Assembly (NCBI GenBank): GCA_039197915.1
Contig: JBCCTV010000001.1
Coordinates: 1-64,000 of the forward strand
Direction: 5' to 3'
Length of the DNA stretch: 64,000 nucleotides
From: JAJFFW01 sp039197915
Lineage (GTDB): Bacteria > Pseudomonadota > Alphaproteobacteria > Caulobacterales > Parvularculaceae
Position 1 is the stretch's first letter, and the number at the start of each line of letters is the position of its first letter. The notes under the pieces were generated by a model. That model saw only the letters and a list, made by a program, of their open reading frames with translations, made no database searches and was not told the DNA's origin. Below, in pieces: positions 26,701 to 31,636 of this stretch. The translations under genes and the position numbers were made by a program.

Positions 26701-27838
26701 AGTCGACGATCGCCTGGACGACCTGGGTGCTCGCCGTGGTCGTACCGATATTTCCGTTGGCGTCGACCACGTCATACTGGACGGTCAGAACGGTAGAGCT
26801 AAAAAACCCGTTGGCGTCAGGCTCGCCCGTGGCGTCCGCCACCACATATTGAATTTGTGCATTCAATAGGAACGGGTTTTCCGGGTCCGCGACAAAGCTA
26901 TAGCTGCCGTCGCCGCCCTCGCCGTTTAGGACGGTCCAGCCCTCTGGCAGGCCGGTAATTGTGGCTTGGGTCGGAACAAATCCTTCAAAGGGGATCTCAA
27001 CAGAAATCTCAAACAGCCTAGTTGTTGAGCCCGTTGGCGCAAGGTCCGGAGAATCGGCAAAAATCAGATCCGAACCTTCCGTGCCGGAAACGCTCTCAAC
27101 CGCGCTTTGGGCGGCGAAGCTATCGTTCGTATCGGCAGGTTCTTCTGCGGCGCCCCCTTCGATCCGCGCGCCGCCTCCCGGCAAAGCTTCGACCGATTGC
27201 GCCGTAACGCCGAGCAAGCGGACCGTGATATCTGAAACGCCAAGATCAAAGACGCTCTCATTATCTTCCGTCTGGGACGAGGGGCCAGCGGCCGCTTCGT
27301 TCGAGCGGAAGCGATTGCTAAATTGCGCGAGGTTCTCTTCAATCCGGGAGCTGATGTCCTGGCGGTCGCTGCTGCCTTTTTCAGGATCAATAAAGTCGAG
27401 CTCGGCCGCTTTTGGGGCTTCAACCTCGACGATTACCTCCGAAACAGATTGGTCCTGCGCCGACCCATCTTTATCTTCAGAACCCTGCTTTTCACCTGAG
27501 GTAAAAGTGACCTCGACGACTTCCGTCGCCTCGATTTCGCCGATACGAGCCAGCAGCTCCTGGGCGGAAAGGCCTTGCGTGCCGAACTGCAGGTAGAGGT
27601 CGTCGTCGGTAACGAGATCAAGTCCAGCGCCGAGCAAAATGACCTGGGACCCGTCCGGAAACTTGATGATGATGTCGACGTCGACGACTTCGATTTTGAC
27701 GTCTTCGATCTCGAACCCGAACTGCGCGTCGCGACCCTCTAGGCGATAGGCTTTGGTCTCGCCAGCCGCAGGCTTGTCGATACGCACAGAAGGCTTGTCG
27801 GTCGCCTCGTTTTCGGGAGTTGGCGTCGTTTCAGACAT
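8783..27838 (-). CDS. Giant RTX repeat protein, type I secretion substrate
   Basis: One uninterrupted frame of 6,351 codons. Residues 1-27 are polar. About 28-115 form a small beta-rich domain (KIEVVDVDIIIKFPDGSQVILL) resembling the prefix/retention region of BapA/LapA-type adhesins. About 116-230 form an acidic linker, and about 230-390 a single Ig-like or cadherin-like beta domain. From about 400 to 6,240 the protein is almost wholly calcium-binding RTX repeats (GGxGxDxLx) in about 63 modules. Each module ends with a D-x-x-x-Y-x-x-S-x-x-x-V-x-V-D-L strand and a GGDAxGDTLxxIENxIGS segment. The last 110 residues are a beta-rich, Cys-free C-terminus ending in a small hydrophobic tail, as expected for a type I secretion signal. 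No signal peptide. It lies downstream of the HlyD-like and TolC-like genes on the same strand. A calcium-stabilised surface adhesin or coat protein is most likely. Confidence 0.92.
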   Translation of the reverse strand: MSETTPTPENEATDKPSVRIDKPAAGETKAYRLEGRDAQFGFEIEDVKIEVVDVDIIIKFPDGSQVILLGAGLDLVTDDDLYLQFGTQGLSAQELLARIGEIEATEVVEVTFTSGEKQGSEDKDGSAQDQSVSEVIVEVEAPKAAELDFIDPEKGSSDRQDISSRIEENLAQFSNRFRSNEAAAGPSSQTEDNESVFDLGVSDITVRLLGVTAQSVEALPGGGARIEGGAAEEPADTNDSFAAQSAVESVSGTEGSDLIFADSPDLAPTGSTTRLFEISVEIPFEGFVPTQATITGLPEGWTVLNGEGGDGSYSFVADPENPFLLNAQIQYVVADATGEPDANGFFSSTVLTVQYDVVDANGNIGTTTASTQVVQAIVDSPEDMVFVDALTGDQVVVLPVNPPGNTISAGGGDDTIVAGIGADQINGGAGDDIASYELSDAPVRINLVAGEITGGYADGDALTSIEGVVGSEFNDSLTGDAGANFFEGLGGADQIDGGGGLDTASYQRSDEAVSINLGTGDFVGGDATGDTLTNIENIEGSAFDDFIVGDGGANSLLGGAGDDTLGGAGGADTLDGGEGSDLVDYTLATAAVGLDLAAGAGFAGEADGDVVTAIEEILGSAFDDTLLGDGADNRFVGGSGSDILRGAAGSDTLDGGVGDDTIDGGLGSDSLSGGVGVDVLDFSTLLTAVNADLGAGTASAGLEGGDVDTLSGFENIDGSQFDDTLKGDAGENTLRGGAGDDGLEGGQGADLLDGGAGLDRTDYFSSSAAVSVDLAAQLATGGDANGDTLISIEGVGGSAFNDTLLGDDEANELRGAQGNDTLVGAGGADTLDGGDGVDTVDFAASVVGVNVNLTTGFGAGGDAAGDVYANLEIIIGSDFNDTLVGDGENNQLFGGEGDDSLEGGAGVDVISGGAGFDIASYAGSASGVVVDFNTGVGSGGDANGDTFFDVEALVGSAFNDRFVGDASDDDLRGEGGDDTLIGEDGDDTLSGGAGADQLRGGAGADVIDGGSGIDTIDYSGGAVAVDVNLELQTATGGDADGDTFLNIENVIGTSSADRLRGTDDANALTGGAGNDTLIGLLGADVLDGGAGLDLADYSDSETAITVDLANNIGLGGDADGDTLTNIENIRGSDFNDNIFGDVRSNVLEGGDGNDSLDGAFGADSLLGGDGEDTLVGGASADTLDGGEGRDAVSYITSNAGVSVDLSLLTGVGGDADGDVLISIEDVTGSNVGDTLIGDNGADGDILDGAGGDDTLSGLGGDDTLLGGGGDDTLSGGQGADSLDGGIGQNVVSYAGSGLAVTVNIDAQSASGGDADGDTLVNIQGVIGTDFNDLLIGDENENTLSGGEGDDSLEGGAAADTIDGGIGSDTVNYTGSLVGVNVNLATETGLGGDAQNDVLISIENVEGSALGDTLIGNGAVNVLTGGDGADILEGGAAGDSIVGGDGLDTASYAGSNASVNIDLLNNTNTGGHANGDTLDSIENLTGSAFRDTLYGDNTGNRIDGGASDDLIFGRGGADSLIGGLGENTLTGGLGADTLDGSLGIDIASYTDSGVGVNVDLLNSVGQFGAAALDEYIDIEGVIGSDFSDTLTGDNENNTLSGGDSNDTLIGLGGADSLVGGDGVDLVDYRSSGVGVNVNLQARVGVGGDAQFDTFDSIENVQGSNSSDTLIGDSEQNVLTGNDGADLLSGGAEDDTLLGGENADTLIGGEGADVTDGGGGIDTVSYETSDAAVSVDIENDAATGGHATGDTFSNIENAIGSNFNDTIIGDSEENVLQGRGGNDSLDGAGGNDTIFGEAGSDTLVGSLGADSLDGGSAFDTVDYSGSGAAVFVDLQNGFGLGGFAEGDEYVSIENAIGSDGNDTLIGTISLNNLSGGQGADLIEGGAGADTIDGGADNDTVTYRNSGGGVTVDISGPGFTSGGDADGDVLIEIENIEGSLQEDVLTGDGDANILTGLAGVDTLIGGGGADTLDGGSQNDILQGGADGDELIGGGGQDTASYADSSVGVNVNLTTNVAQFGSAAGDTFSSIENLTGSANADTLTGDDESNTLAGGGDNDILAGLAGADFLSGGGGVDTADYGASGGAVSVNLSTGVGLGGDAAGDTYSEIENVIGSGGADSVVGNLEANNLAGGGGADTLRGGANGDVLTGGGENDVLEGGAGGDNIDGEGGDDLASYESSNAGVDINLLLSTWSGGHADNDTLANIEGVIGSAFSDTLTGDDTNNTLIGGASADTLRGNDGADLLTGDGGADSLIGDAGVDTLEGGEGADTLIGGAGADRLDGDIGIDTVDYTGSSAVRVFLSSGAGFDGDADGDQFISIENIIGSGNGDSLVGDNFVNNIQGAGGADTIEGGAGADTLDGGSESDTLSYQGSASAVSVNLATGAVSGGDASGDIISGFENLRGSAGADTLIGDADDNVLEGLGSDDIFDGGGGADRLDGSSGVDTADYRLSGAGVSIDLELNTAAGGLAADDTLISIENILGSANADTITGDSLANRFEGGQGADALSGGGGADVLLGGGDNDTIEGGSGGDLLDGGGEEDTVTYAQSSQGVNVSLRTGAASGGDATGDTLTNFENLTGSAAGDTLEGSDTANDIFGGGGSDIILGAGGADSIDGEGGADTIEGGQGADTLIGGADTDTISYASSNAGVNVDLANNIASGGDAAGDVIDGFENIIGSGLDDTLTGDSLVNRIEAGDGEDFIVGGAGADQIIGGEGSDTASYAASNDRVVIDLENDTAAFGHAAGDDLDEIENLIGSGFNDELTGDAQRNALTGNAGQDTLDGGDENDTLDGGGDNDLLIGGSGADSLVGGGGIDAIDYSASFGAVQIDLAAGTGASNDAQGDTIEGVEQVIGSGFGDSLSGDSLGNTLIGGEGNDTLAGRAGADSLDGQGGDFDIADYSASTAVNIDLGAGTASGGDAAGDTLTSIEGAFGGAGNDTLVGSSAQNRLEGRGGDDILRGLGAADTLDGGEGVDTADYTGSVGGVTVNLVDGTGAGGDAQGDTLIDIENVTGTEAADLLIGNTRDNILIGAGGVDQLRGGGGADTLDGGADGDTLRGGEGGDSLIGDAGVDTAEYVGSTAGVNVNLDANTASGGDADGDTLTGIENLLGSGLSDTLTGDSLDNRLEGAGGADTLSGLDGNDTLDGGGEADTADYSASTAAVTANLASNAASGADIGNDSLVSIENIIGGDGADTLRGQSGANRLEGGDNADELRGEGGNDTLLGQEGADLIFGGEGQDSIDGGEGDDTASYAGSTAVDIDLAAGTGTFGDADGDTLAGIERVIGSGENDTIAGDSLSNTLEGGGGADQLIGREGGDTLLGNAGEDTLEGGAGADSLNGGGGVNTAVYTGGADGIQIDLALGTGLGGDAQGDTLTNIQNVLGSDGDDLLAGDGGANELFGDLGADTLIGGAGADSLDGGGNIDLADYSGSTSGVVLSLLSGLGTNGDALGDTLTEIENVTGSEQNDQITGDGEANVIRGLGGGDVLTGLGGDDEIRAGAGADTLAGGSGADTLDGGEGFDIVDYSASADPVSVNLGTGVVSGGDADGDVLISIEEVIATTGNDTLIGNSLGNELRGGDGDDSLVGGAGNDTIFGEGGNDTLVGEAGADILDGGGDNDFVSYESAGGAVSVFLDTGRAIDDGGAQDTLTDIENVLGSGFNDAIRGNLEANILSGGGGADTIFGFEGVDQISGGGDNDVLRGGADGDIIDGGGGIDTADYTASGAVRVDLSDNLQNAFGDAQGDVLTQIENIIGSGGNDTLTGDSLDNSLDGSAGADLLAGGEGADTLFGNSGTDTATYAASDDAVTINLGGNTASGGHADGDVLTEIENLIGSDFADQLTGDSLDNSLAGGDENDTLIGGAGADTLNGGGGDDWVDYALSAAVNVDLTGGGIGGDAQNDVYTDIENAAGSESNDTLSANAGTNVLLGRGGDDILSGGIGSDTLEGGANADTLIGGSAGDSLDGGDGLDTASYEGAAAAVSVNLATGVATGGDAADDTLTSIENLIGGNNNDTLIGDSLANRLDGSASNDLLEGGEGADTLVGGDGIDTADYSNSAAGVNVQLTIGNFGAGGDAAGDRLELIENIIGSGSTDTLIGDGNINRLQGGGDNDLLIGGAGADSLEGDSGIDTARYTGSAGAVNINLETGAGLGGDAEGDFLDSIEILEGSNTGDTLIAANTGSTLRGEGGGDILTGGTVADLLEGGAGIDTLRGGLGADTLDGGGTLNDVADYANSTADLVIDLSNNANNAGAEAAGDILTNIEFVIGGEGADTIVGNGARNDLSGGQDDDVLRGGADADTLRGGAGSNTASYEGSGAVSVNLDTGVHFGNDATGDVLIDIQNLIGSSNGDDLTGDDNVNSIDGGDGADTLEGAGGADALDGGEGIDVATYRTAGSGVTASLAVGAVGANDDAAGDTFTDIEILEGSGFDDSLTTSAAGNELRGMAGNDTLTGAAGADTLLGGDDNDSLLGAGDNDSLDGGAGNDTLDGGAGVDTLLGGLGADIFFTGTGADSLDGGDNFDIVDYSAETVDITATLGGVGTGGAAEGDTYTNIEGIIGGSGADRLVGDGFENSLEGGLGNDTLIGGANGDTLDGGDDIDVVDYSGLTIGVSVDLSQERGFAGDAADDTIIDVENVIGSEAADTIVGDALANVLTGGGGNDTLEGGGEADTLEGGAGRDMADYQNAGPGLVVNLANAALNTGEALGDTYSSIEDLRGSDNDDTLDGNTAANRIFGGEGADVIDGGEGNDSLFGQDGDDTLFGNIGTERLEGGEDTDTVDYSNSTTGVIAFLNGTTGSGGFAAGDRLFDIEVLIGSDESDQLSGTGGVETLIGGDGDDIFRGFGGADSIDGGIGDDVVTYSNSGVGVTVDLQNEFGLGGEAEGDTLVSIESAVGSSGSDSLLGTVGENTLTGGQGNDTIRGNTGNDSIIGGEGLNQLFGDAGDDTIVGDRNNDLIEGGLDNDIITSGEGSDTIDGGEGDDDISAGDENDTVIGGEGNDTINGGADNDSLQGDAGDDEIIGGEGLDIIRGGADNDSIDGGNSNDQLFGDEGNDTILGGSGDDDIFGGEGDDSLIGGANNDDFQGDLGSDFIDGGTGSFDDIDYGSLSLAVIVDLVAETGVSGVDTDTLRGIERVYGTSLGDNITGNGANNRLEGRDGDDTLQGGAGSDVLVGGAGIDTADYSDSGAGVEIDIAGNIERFGTAAGDDLSGIENLIGSTLGDTLRGSTASNTLEGGDGDDILDGGAGANADEYRGGAGDDIVDFQSSGSGVSITLSEGATGAGGDAAGDRFFGIEGIDGSDFNDNLVGDTLENTLRGFDGFDTLIGGDGDDNLDGGRDADTIEGGAGADNIAGGQGADLITGGIGSDTITGGDEDDNIDGGADADDIDGGRGMDTIIGGAGANTLRGGDDDDLISGGADGDDIDGGSGLDTVDYSGSGSAINVDLGANTATGGDATNDTLVSIEAIIGTAQNDTLAGNTENNRLEGRGGADAFTSSVGADTIDGGTEIDSLTYVGSNDGVTVRLDGTASSGGHAQGDIVSGIERLTGSNFNDSLIGIGGAQTLDGGALDDVLVGGAGADSLIGGGGNDTADYSSAGGSVVASLFAGGGTVGDAAGDVFNGVENLRGSNNFDTLVGDDNENILEGGEAADVLEGRGGADTIDGGGGLDTASYANASGAVTIDLDAQTATGADGNDSLVSIENVIGSSANDTITGSAGGNNINAGGGNDLINASAGADTIEGGTGDDTVDYSGSPTGVNLVIRLDGTASSGGHAQGDVLSGVDTVIGGDADDLIFGTPTAQALFGGEGADTLVGGDDADTLDGGGGIDWASYENATGPVDASLAAGGGTVGHASGDTFNEIENLRGSNFADTLTGDGNANTLEGGGGADSLVGGGGLDSLLGGADGDILEGDAGSDTLRGEGGNDTLRGGADGDLLDGGANDDTVDYGSESGDLDVDLGTGVTSLGDTLTSIENIVSGTGNDTLVGSSANNRIEGGSGADRLTGLGGVDTLIGGLGADTLVADAGGGDSLDGGGQIDTVDYSSVGSGVDIDLGGETSSLGDTLIAIENALGGSGNDTLTGSGLANSLAGGGGADVLEGGSGGDTLRGEGGNDTVRGGADADDLDGGGEIDTLDYAASTGGVTINLGTNSASGGDAAGDTIAGFENVIGSNTAGDTLTGDGNANLLEGLGGNDSLTAVGGDTLRGGDGNDTLVGDGDANRFEGGANDDIIDTNGGADIALGEGGDDRFIIDTGLIDLTNAQINGGADTDTVDLESPTPSIVSDLGLFDILTDIEIIDVRGPNLTADFTLDVTDVQSVTDSGNALTVLVDDVSEVNVVGAATSSGDMSSMLYTFEDGFSTTIAELTVAVA
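9090..26640 (-). repeat. RTX tandem module array inside the giant gene
   Basis: About 63 imperfect modules of roughly 80-115 residues by my own count of the [AVI]-D/S-Y-x-x-S strand motif. Each combines two to six RTX nonapeptides with one beta-strand connector. The period is irregular at DNA level, so the array evolved by duplication and divergence with no recent slippage visible by eye. The repeats give the plus strand a striking run of C-rich, stop-poor sequence and many false antisense ORFs. Confidence 0.9.
12590..13150 (-). repeat. Connector-free RTX block
   Basis: At about residues 4,896-5,083 the usual Y-x-x-S connector is missing. About twenty nonapeptides of the type GGEGNDTIN run without interruption, richer in Asn, Glu and Ile than elsewhere. 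This should form one long continuous calcium-binding beta-roll within the otherwise modular rod. Confidence 0.7.
27284..27295 (-). other. Candidate LapG-like cleavage motif in the giant protein
   Basis: Residues 182-185 read AAAG, following the N-terminal beta domain. LapG-type periplasmic proteases cut LapA-like adhesins in a (T/P/A)AAG motif placed after such a retention domain. A second PAAG lies at residues 23-26, before the domain. No lapG or lapD gene is in this window, so relevance is unproven. Confidence 0.25.
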
Positions 27839-28038
27839 CTGCAGACTTTCAAAGCGCCTTTAAGCGCGCACACAACTCACCGCCGTGCAGACGCAATTCG
27901 CCCGCACACCGGCGCCACTATTTGGAATTTTTAAGATCTCGAAGTGAACAGGTGGTTTTGAAACATGGTGAACCATCCCTTTACGGATGCTCGAAAATTG
28001 CTTGTTTATTGGGGTTTGAGGGCCTTTCTCGTCATCCG

Positions 28039-28057
28039 GCGTTGGGCGCCCCAACGC
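28039..28057. promoter_or_regulatory. Perfect 8-bp hairpin upstream of the giant gene
   Basis: GCGTTGGG (28039-28046) and CCCAACGC (28050-28057) flank a CGC loop. There is no T-tract on either side, so a simple terminator is unlikely. It may be an operator or an mRNA leader structure for the giant gene about 200 bases away. Confidence 0.35.
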
Positions 28058-28141
28058 TCGGCAACGACGAGCGGCGGTTAACGATAAGGGTAAGGATGAT
28101 CTTCGCCTAAACACGCGTGAGCAGAGGGCGCGGGCCATGGG

Positions 28142-28169
28142 GTTGGGTTGAGGACGTTGGGTTGAGGAA
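28142..28169. repeat. Tandem 14-bp direct repeat
   Basis: Two adjacent copies of a unit beginning GTTGGGTTGAGGA (28142-28155 and 28156-28169) in the spacer before the giant gene. Function unknown. Confidence 0.5.
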
Positions 28170-28307
28170 GTGGACGCGGGGGCGCGGGGCCGCGCTCGTG
28201 CGACCACGGAAGGATCCTATGGCGCTCATCGGGACAATCGACGGCGGCCCTTGCGCCTTCGTCATCCGCAAAAAAAATCGCGGCATTTGATTAAAATACC
28301 CAACGCC

Positions 28308-30188
28308 TTACCGGCGGGCGGCGCGCTCAACCTCGGTGAGTTCAAAATCAAGCTGATCGGCCAATTGCTGGGCCAAAACATTTTGGAACCGCAGGCTCGC
28401 AAATGACGCCGACATATTCTCAAACTTGTTGGCGATATTTTCTTCGCGCGCTTCCGCTAATTCCGCCTGCGCCTCGAGAAGCTCCAGAAGCGTTCTGCGA
28501 CCCGCTTCAAACTGCTTAAAATAGAGGTCAATAACGCGTTCGCTCGCCTCGACCTGTTCAACGAGTATTTGGGTTTTATCGCTGCTGGTGCGCAAGACAC
28601 TAATGATATTAAAGGCGTCCTGCTTCAGGAGGTTGCGCTCTTTAAGAAGTCGCTGCTCGACCTCGCGTTCGCGCGCCGCCAACTGTTTGCCGCGAGCGCG
28701 CGCAGCGCCCCCGTCATAAAGCGTCCAAGTCGCGGCCAGCATGGCGCGCCCTTCAGTGTTGAAATCCGTAACGCCCAGCAAATTATCCTGGTACCGGCCG
28801 GTGACCTCGATTGACACATCCGGCAAAAAGGTACGCTTAACAGCCTTTAATTGGTGCCGTACGGAATTTCCTTCGCGCAGAATTGACTGCAGCAAAAAGC
28901 TCCGTGACATGATCGCATCAACGCTTTGCTCATTGAGAGCGTAGGCTTCGCCGACATCAAGGCGCGGCTCGATCAACGTTCCAGGTTCGAGGCCCGTAAC
29001 CTCCCGGAAACGCCCAATCGCCTGTTCCCGGCGATTTTCAAGGTCGAGCGCTGCGGTGCGCGCCCGATCAAGGCGCGAACGCGCCCGCTTAAGCTCCGCC
29101 TCCGACGTATTTCCGCCGTCAAAACTCAACTGGACCAACGCCACAATCCGCTCATGGGCGGCGACGTTATCGCGCGCATTTTGTAGCAACTCGCTGGTCG
29201 CTAGAAGATCAAGATAGGCCGAGATCGCCTGGAAAAGCGTGTCCTCAACAATGTCCCTAAACAGAAGATCGCGCGCTTGATAAAGCGCTTTGGTTCGTTT
29301 GATTGCCTGGGACGACCGACCAAAATCATAAATACGTTGGGTGACCCGGGCAGACGCCTCGCGGCGGTTCAAGAGATAAGTGCCGACGCCGGACTCATTA
29401 TAGGTGCTTTCAAGCCCGGTCGCCCCGCTCAACTCCACCTGAGGCAGATAGGCAGCCCTAGCGCCGCCGATCGCCGCCCGACTGTCTTCGGCTTGCCAAC
29501 GCGCAATTCCAATATCTGGATTATTCTTCAGAGTGTAGATAATCACATCACGAAGGGAAAGCGCCGTGCCCGCTAAGTTTGGCGGCAAGATCAACGCATC
29601 ATTGACGAAGCGCCGGCTGTTTGTCGTCTTCACCGGCGGCCGTGACAGAGCGGCCTCATATTGCTCCTCGTCGCCATCGAGCAGCGTCTCCTGTCGCTCG
29701 ATCGGAATGCTCGCCGGGTCGGGCCGGTTTTTCTTTGACCATTTTTTAGGCTTTTCATCCGCCGGCGGCGCCGGCACTTCAGCCGTTGGCTGCGTCTCCT
29801 CATATTGCGCATAACTCAATATGCTGACCAATGGCGGGATTTCATCCATGCCGAGGGCGCCAGATTGGGGCGTGGCGTCCGCCGCTGGGTCATTAACAAC
29901 ACGCTCATTAAGGTCGGCACTGATATCGGCACTCGGTTCCGTCTCGCCGCCCGGCGCCGATGCATTTTTCTTAGCATTAGGTTTCGGTTCTTTAGTCCGG
30001 TCGGCCTTTTTCCCGTCGACTTGTGGTAAAGGCGGCTGTTGCAAAACAGGCCGATAAACGCTGCGCAGTTCGAGCTCGGCATAGGCGGGCGTTTGCGCGC
30101 GCACGTCAGCTGGCGCCGCCAAAAGCAACGCACACGCTGCAAAAGCAGCGCTCCGCACACCAATTAAGATGCGAGACCGAGCTGACAT
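28308..30188 (-). CDS. TolC-family outer-membrane channel of type I secretion
   Basis: A 626-residue protein from the chosen ATG. It has a signal peptide (about residues 1-31, cut near DVRA/QTP) and then a Pro/Lys/Glu-rich, probably disordered extension to about residue 208. A TolC-type outer-membrane efflux domain follows, with two similar halves (SLRDVIIYTLKNNPDIGIARWQ... and ...AQAELAEARE near the end). Typical family length is 420-480, so the extra 180 residues at the front are unusual. An alternative TTG start at 30221 adds 11 residues. It follows the HlyD-like gene by about 110 bases on the same strand and precedes the giant substrate. It should form the outer-membrane exit duct for that substrate. 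Confidence 0.88.
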   Translation of the reverse strand: MSARSRILIGVRSAAFAACALLLAAPADVRAQTPAYAELELRSVYRPVLQQPPLPQVDGKKADRTKEPKPNAKKNASAPGGETEPSADISADLNERVVNDPAADATPQSGALGMDEIPPLVSILSYAQYEETQPTAEVPAPPADEKPKKWSKKNRPDPASIPIERQETLLDGDEEQYEAALSRPPVKTTNSRRFVNDALILPPNLAGTALSLRDVIIYTLKNNPDIGIARWQAEDSRAAIGGARAAYLPQVELSGATGLESTYNESGVGTYLLNRREASARVTQRIYDFGRSSQAIKRTKALYQARDLLFRDIVEDTLFQAISAYLDLLATSELLQNARDNVAAHERIVALVQLSFDGGNTSEAELKRARSRLDRARTAALDLENRREQAIGRFREVTGLEPGTLIEPRLDVGEAYALNEQSVDAIMSRSFLLQSILREGNSVRHQLKAVKRTFLPDVSIEVTGRYQDNLLGVTDFNTEGRAMLAATWTLYDGGAARARGKQLAAREREVEQRLLKERNLLKQDAFNIISVLRTSSDKTQILVEQVEASERVIDLYFKQFEAGRRTLLELLEAQAELAEAREENIANKFENMSASFASLRFQNVLAQQLADQLDFELTEVERAARR

Positions 30189-30301
30189 AGGTACCAAAAG
30201 ACGTACTAACCCATACTTCAACAGAAGTTATCGGCTTTTAGGGTTAATCTCGCGTTATTGGTAAACGCCTGAAAACGCAGAATTTATTGAATGTGATCAA
30301 G

Positions 30302-31636
30302 CTATTCGCGAAGCGCTTTCGCCTGCACTTCTCGAATGGGTTTTAACAGATAGGCAAGAATAGTTTGTTTTCCGGTAATAATATCTACTTCGGCGACCAT
30401 TCCCGGTAATACCGGCTTGTCGTCCCCAAGGGAGGCGCTTTCGGCCTCAATCCTTACCCGGAAGTAAAGACGGCCGTCCTCGTCCTTCAGGGCGTCTGGC
30501 GATACCTCAACGATCTTGCCCGCAAGGCCGCCATGGGTAGCGTAATCATAGGCTGAGACTTTGACGACGGCGGGTAGGCCCGGCCAGACATTCGCGCGAT
30601 CACGGGGCGAGAGTTTCGCCTCCACTTCAATCGATGCGTTGTCCGGAACAATCTCAGCGATATTTTCGCCGGGCCGCACAACCCCGTTTATATTGTTAAC
30701 GAAGAGTTTATTGATGACGCCGCTCGTCGGCGCCAACACATCAAAACGGGTGTTGCGGTCGCGCAGCGCTTCGATCGTTTCCTCGAGTTTTGAGATTTCG
30801 AACGCCACCTCTGTGAGCTCGCGCTCAGCGTCGGCGACAAACGCAAGCTCCGCCTCGCGACGACGGCCCTTCACTTCCTCCAGCGCCGCTTCGACTTGCG
30901 GAATTTGGAACTCCAAATCCGAAATCTGGGTCAGCACCTGCTGGAAACGGGTTTCATTTTCTAAAAGCTCGTTGCGCGATACAGCGCCCTCCTTGCTCAG
31001 CTTGCGCAAACTGCCGAGCCGTTCGGACATCAACGCCCGTTCCCGCTTTTTATTCTCAAGGCGCGATTTCCGTTCTGAGAGTTCAAAGTCTTTTTGGTTC
31101 ACCTGGTCATCGACGATGCTTAACGCTTCGGTAAGTTCCGCCCGTCGACGTTCAAAAAAACGGGTCTGCTGCATCACTTCCGCCGGGAAACGCTGGGCGA
31201 GGGCGCCATCAAATTCCACAGTTTCAAGGCCATTCGCTTCTGCAAAAAGCCGACTGCGTTTGAGTTTTGCAGTGTTTAAATCGAGCGCTGCGGCTGCGAG
31301 CTCGGCTTGGGCGAAACTGTTTTCAATCCGTAAAAGGACATCCCCCTTCGCAACCTGCTCGCCTTCAGAAATCAAAATCTGGGTGATAATCCCGCCTTCA
31401 AAGTGCTGGACAAAATTGTTTTTCTCTTGCGAAACGATCCTTCCTGTGCCCCGGGTTACACGGTCTAGCTCCGCCGTCGCCGCCCAAATGAGCGCAACGC
31501 TCAGCGCACCGATGACAATTTGCAGAAAGCGCCGGCTCGCCCGCGCGATGATCACGTCAGAAGAGTCGCCTAGGAAATCCTCTTCTGCGGAAGGATCGTC
31601 GGTGGAATGCGTGTCGGAGGAGTGATCGTCAGACAT
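30302..31636 (-). CDS. HlyD/LapC-type membrane fusion protein
   Basis: A 444-residue periplasmic adaptor of type I secretion. It has an acidic, Ser/Asp-rich cytoplasmic N-terminus (1-30), one membrane helix (about 37-55), a split lipoyl domain (GIITQILISEGEQVAKGDVLLRIE and the partner half near FDVLAPTSGVINKL), a long coiled-coil hairpin between them, and a beta-barrel region. It ends in the LLKPI-type C-terminus usual for the family. The start at MSDDHSS was chosen because the 18-residue extension of the longest frame looks untranslated, though the ribosome-binding site is weak. It is divergent from the HlyB-like gene and upstream of tolC on the same strand. It links the ABC exporter to the outer-membrane channel. 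Confidence 0.92.
   Translation of the reverse strand: MSDDHSSDTHSTDDPSAEEDFLGDSSDVIIARASRRFLQIVIGALSVALIWAATAELDRVTRGTGRIVSQEKNNFVQHFEGGIITQILISEGEQVAKGDVLLRIENSFAQAELAAAALDLNTAKLKRSRLFAEANGLETVEFDGALAQRFPAEVMQQTRFFERRRAELTEALSIVDDQVNQKDFELSERKSRLENKKRERALMSERLGSLRKLSKEGAVSRNELLENETRFQQVLTQISDLEFQIPQVEAALEEVKGRRREAELAFVADAERELTEVAFEISKLEETIEALRDRNTRFDVLAPTSGVINKLFVNNINGVVRPGENIAEIVPDNASIEVEAKLSPRDRANVWPGLPAVVKVSAYDYATHGGLAGKIVEVSPDALKDEDGRLYFRVRIEAESASLGDDKPVLPGMVAEVDIITGKQTILAYLLKPIREVQAKALRE

Larger units (their letters stand above)
27839..28307. other. Upstream region of the giant gene, no CDS
   Basis: This 469-base spacer lies between the TolC-like gene and the giant gene, both on the minus strand. 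It should contain the giant gene's own promoter or an intercistronic control region. It holds a perfect hairpin at 28039-28057, a short palindrome ATGGT-GA-ACCAT at 27965-27976, and a 14-base tandem direct repeat at 28142-28169. No credible ORF and no clear -35/-10 pair were seen. The best ribosome-site match before the giant start is a weak GAAAG. Confidence 0.5.

Noticed and set aside
8847..26852. Dozens of plus-strand ORFs of 60-230 codons rich in Ser, Pro and Ala
   Set aside because: They are antisense shadows of the giant RTX gene. Its repetitive Gly/Asp/Ala codons leave few stop codons on the other strand, and the translations are compositionally absurd with no ribosome-binding sites.
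27860..28207. 115-codon ORF in the spacer upstream of the giant gene
   Set aside because: Arg/Pro/Ser-rich random-looking translation over palindromes and repeats, with no ribosome-binding site or recognisable family.
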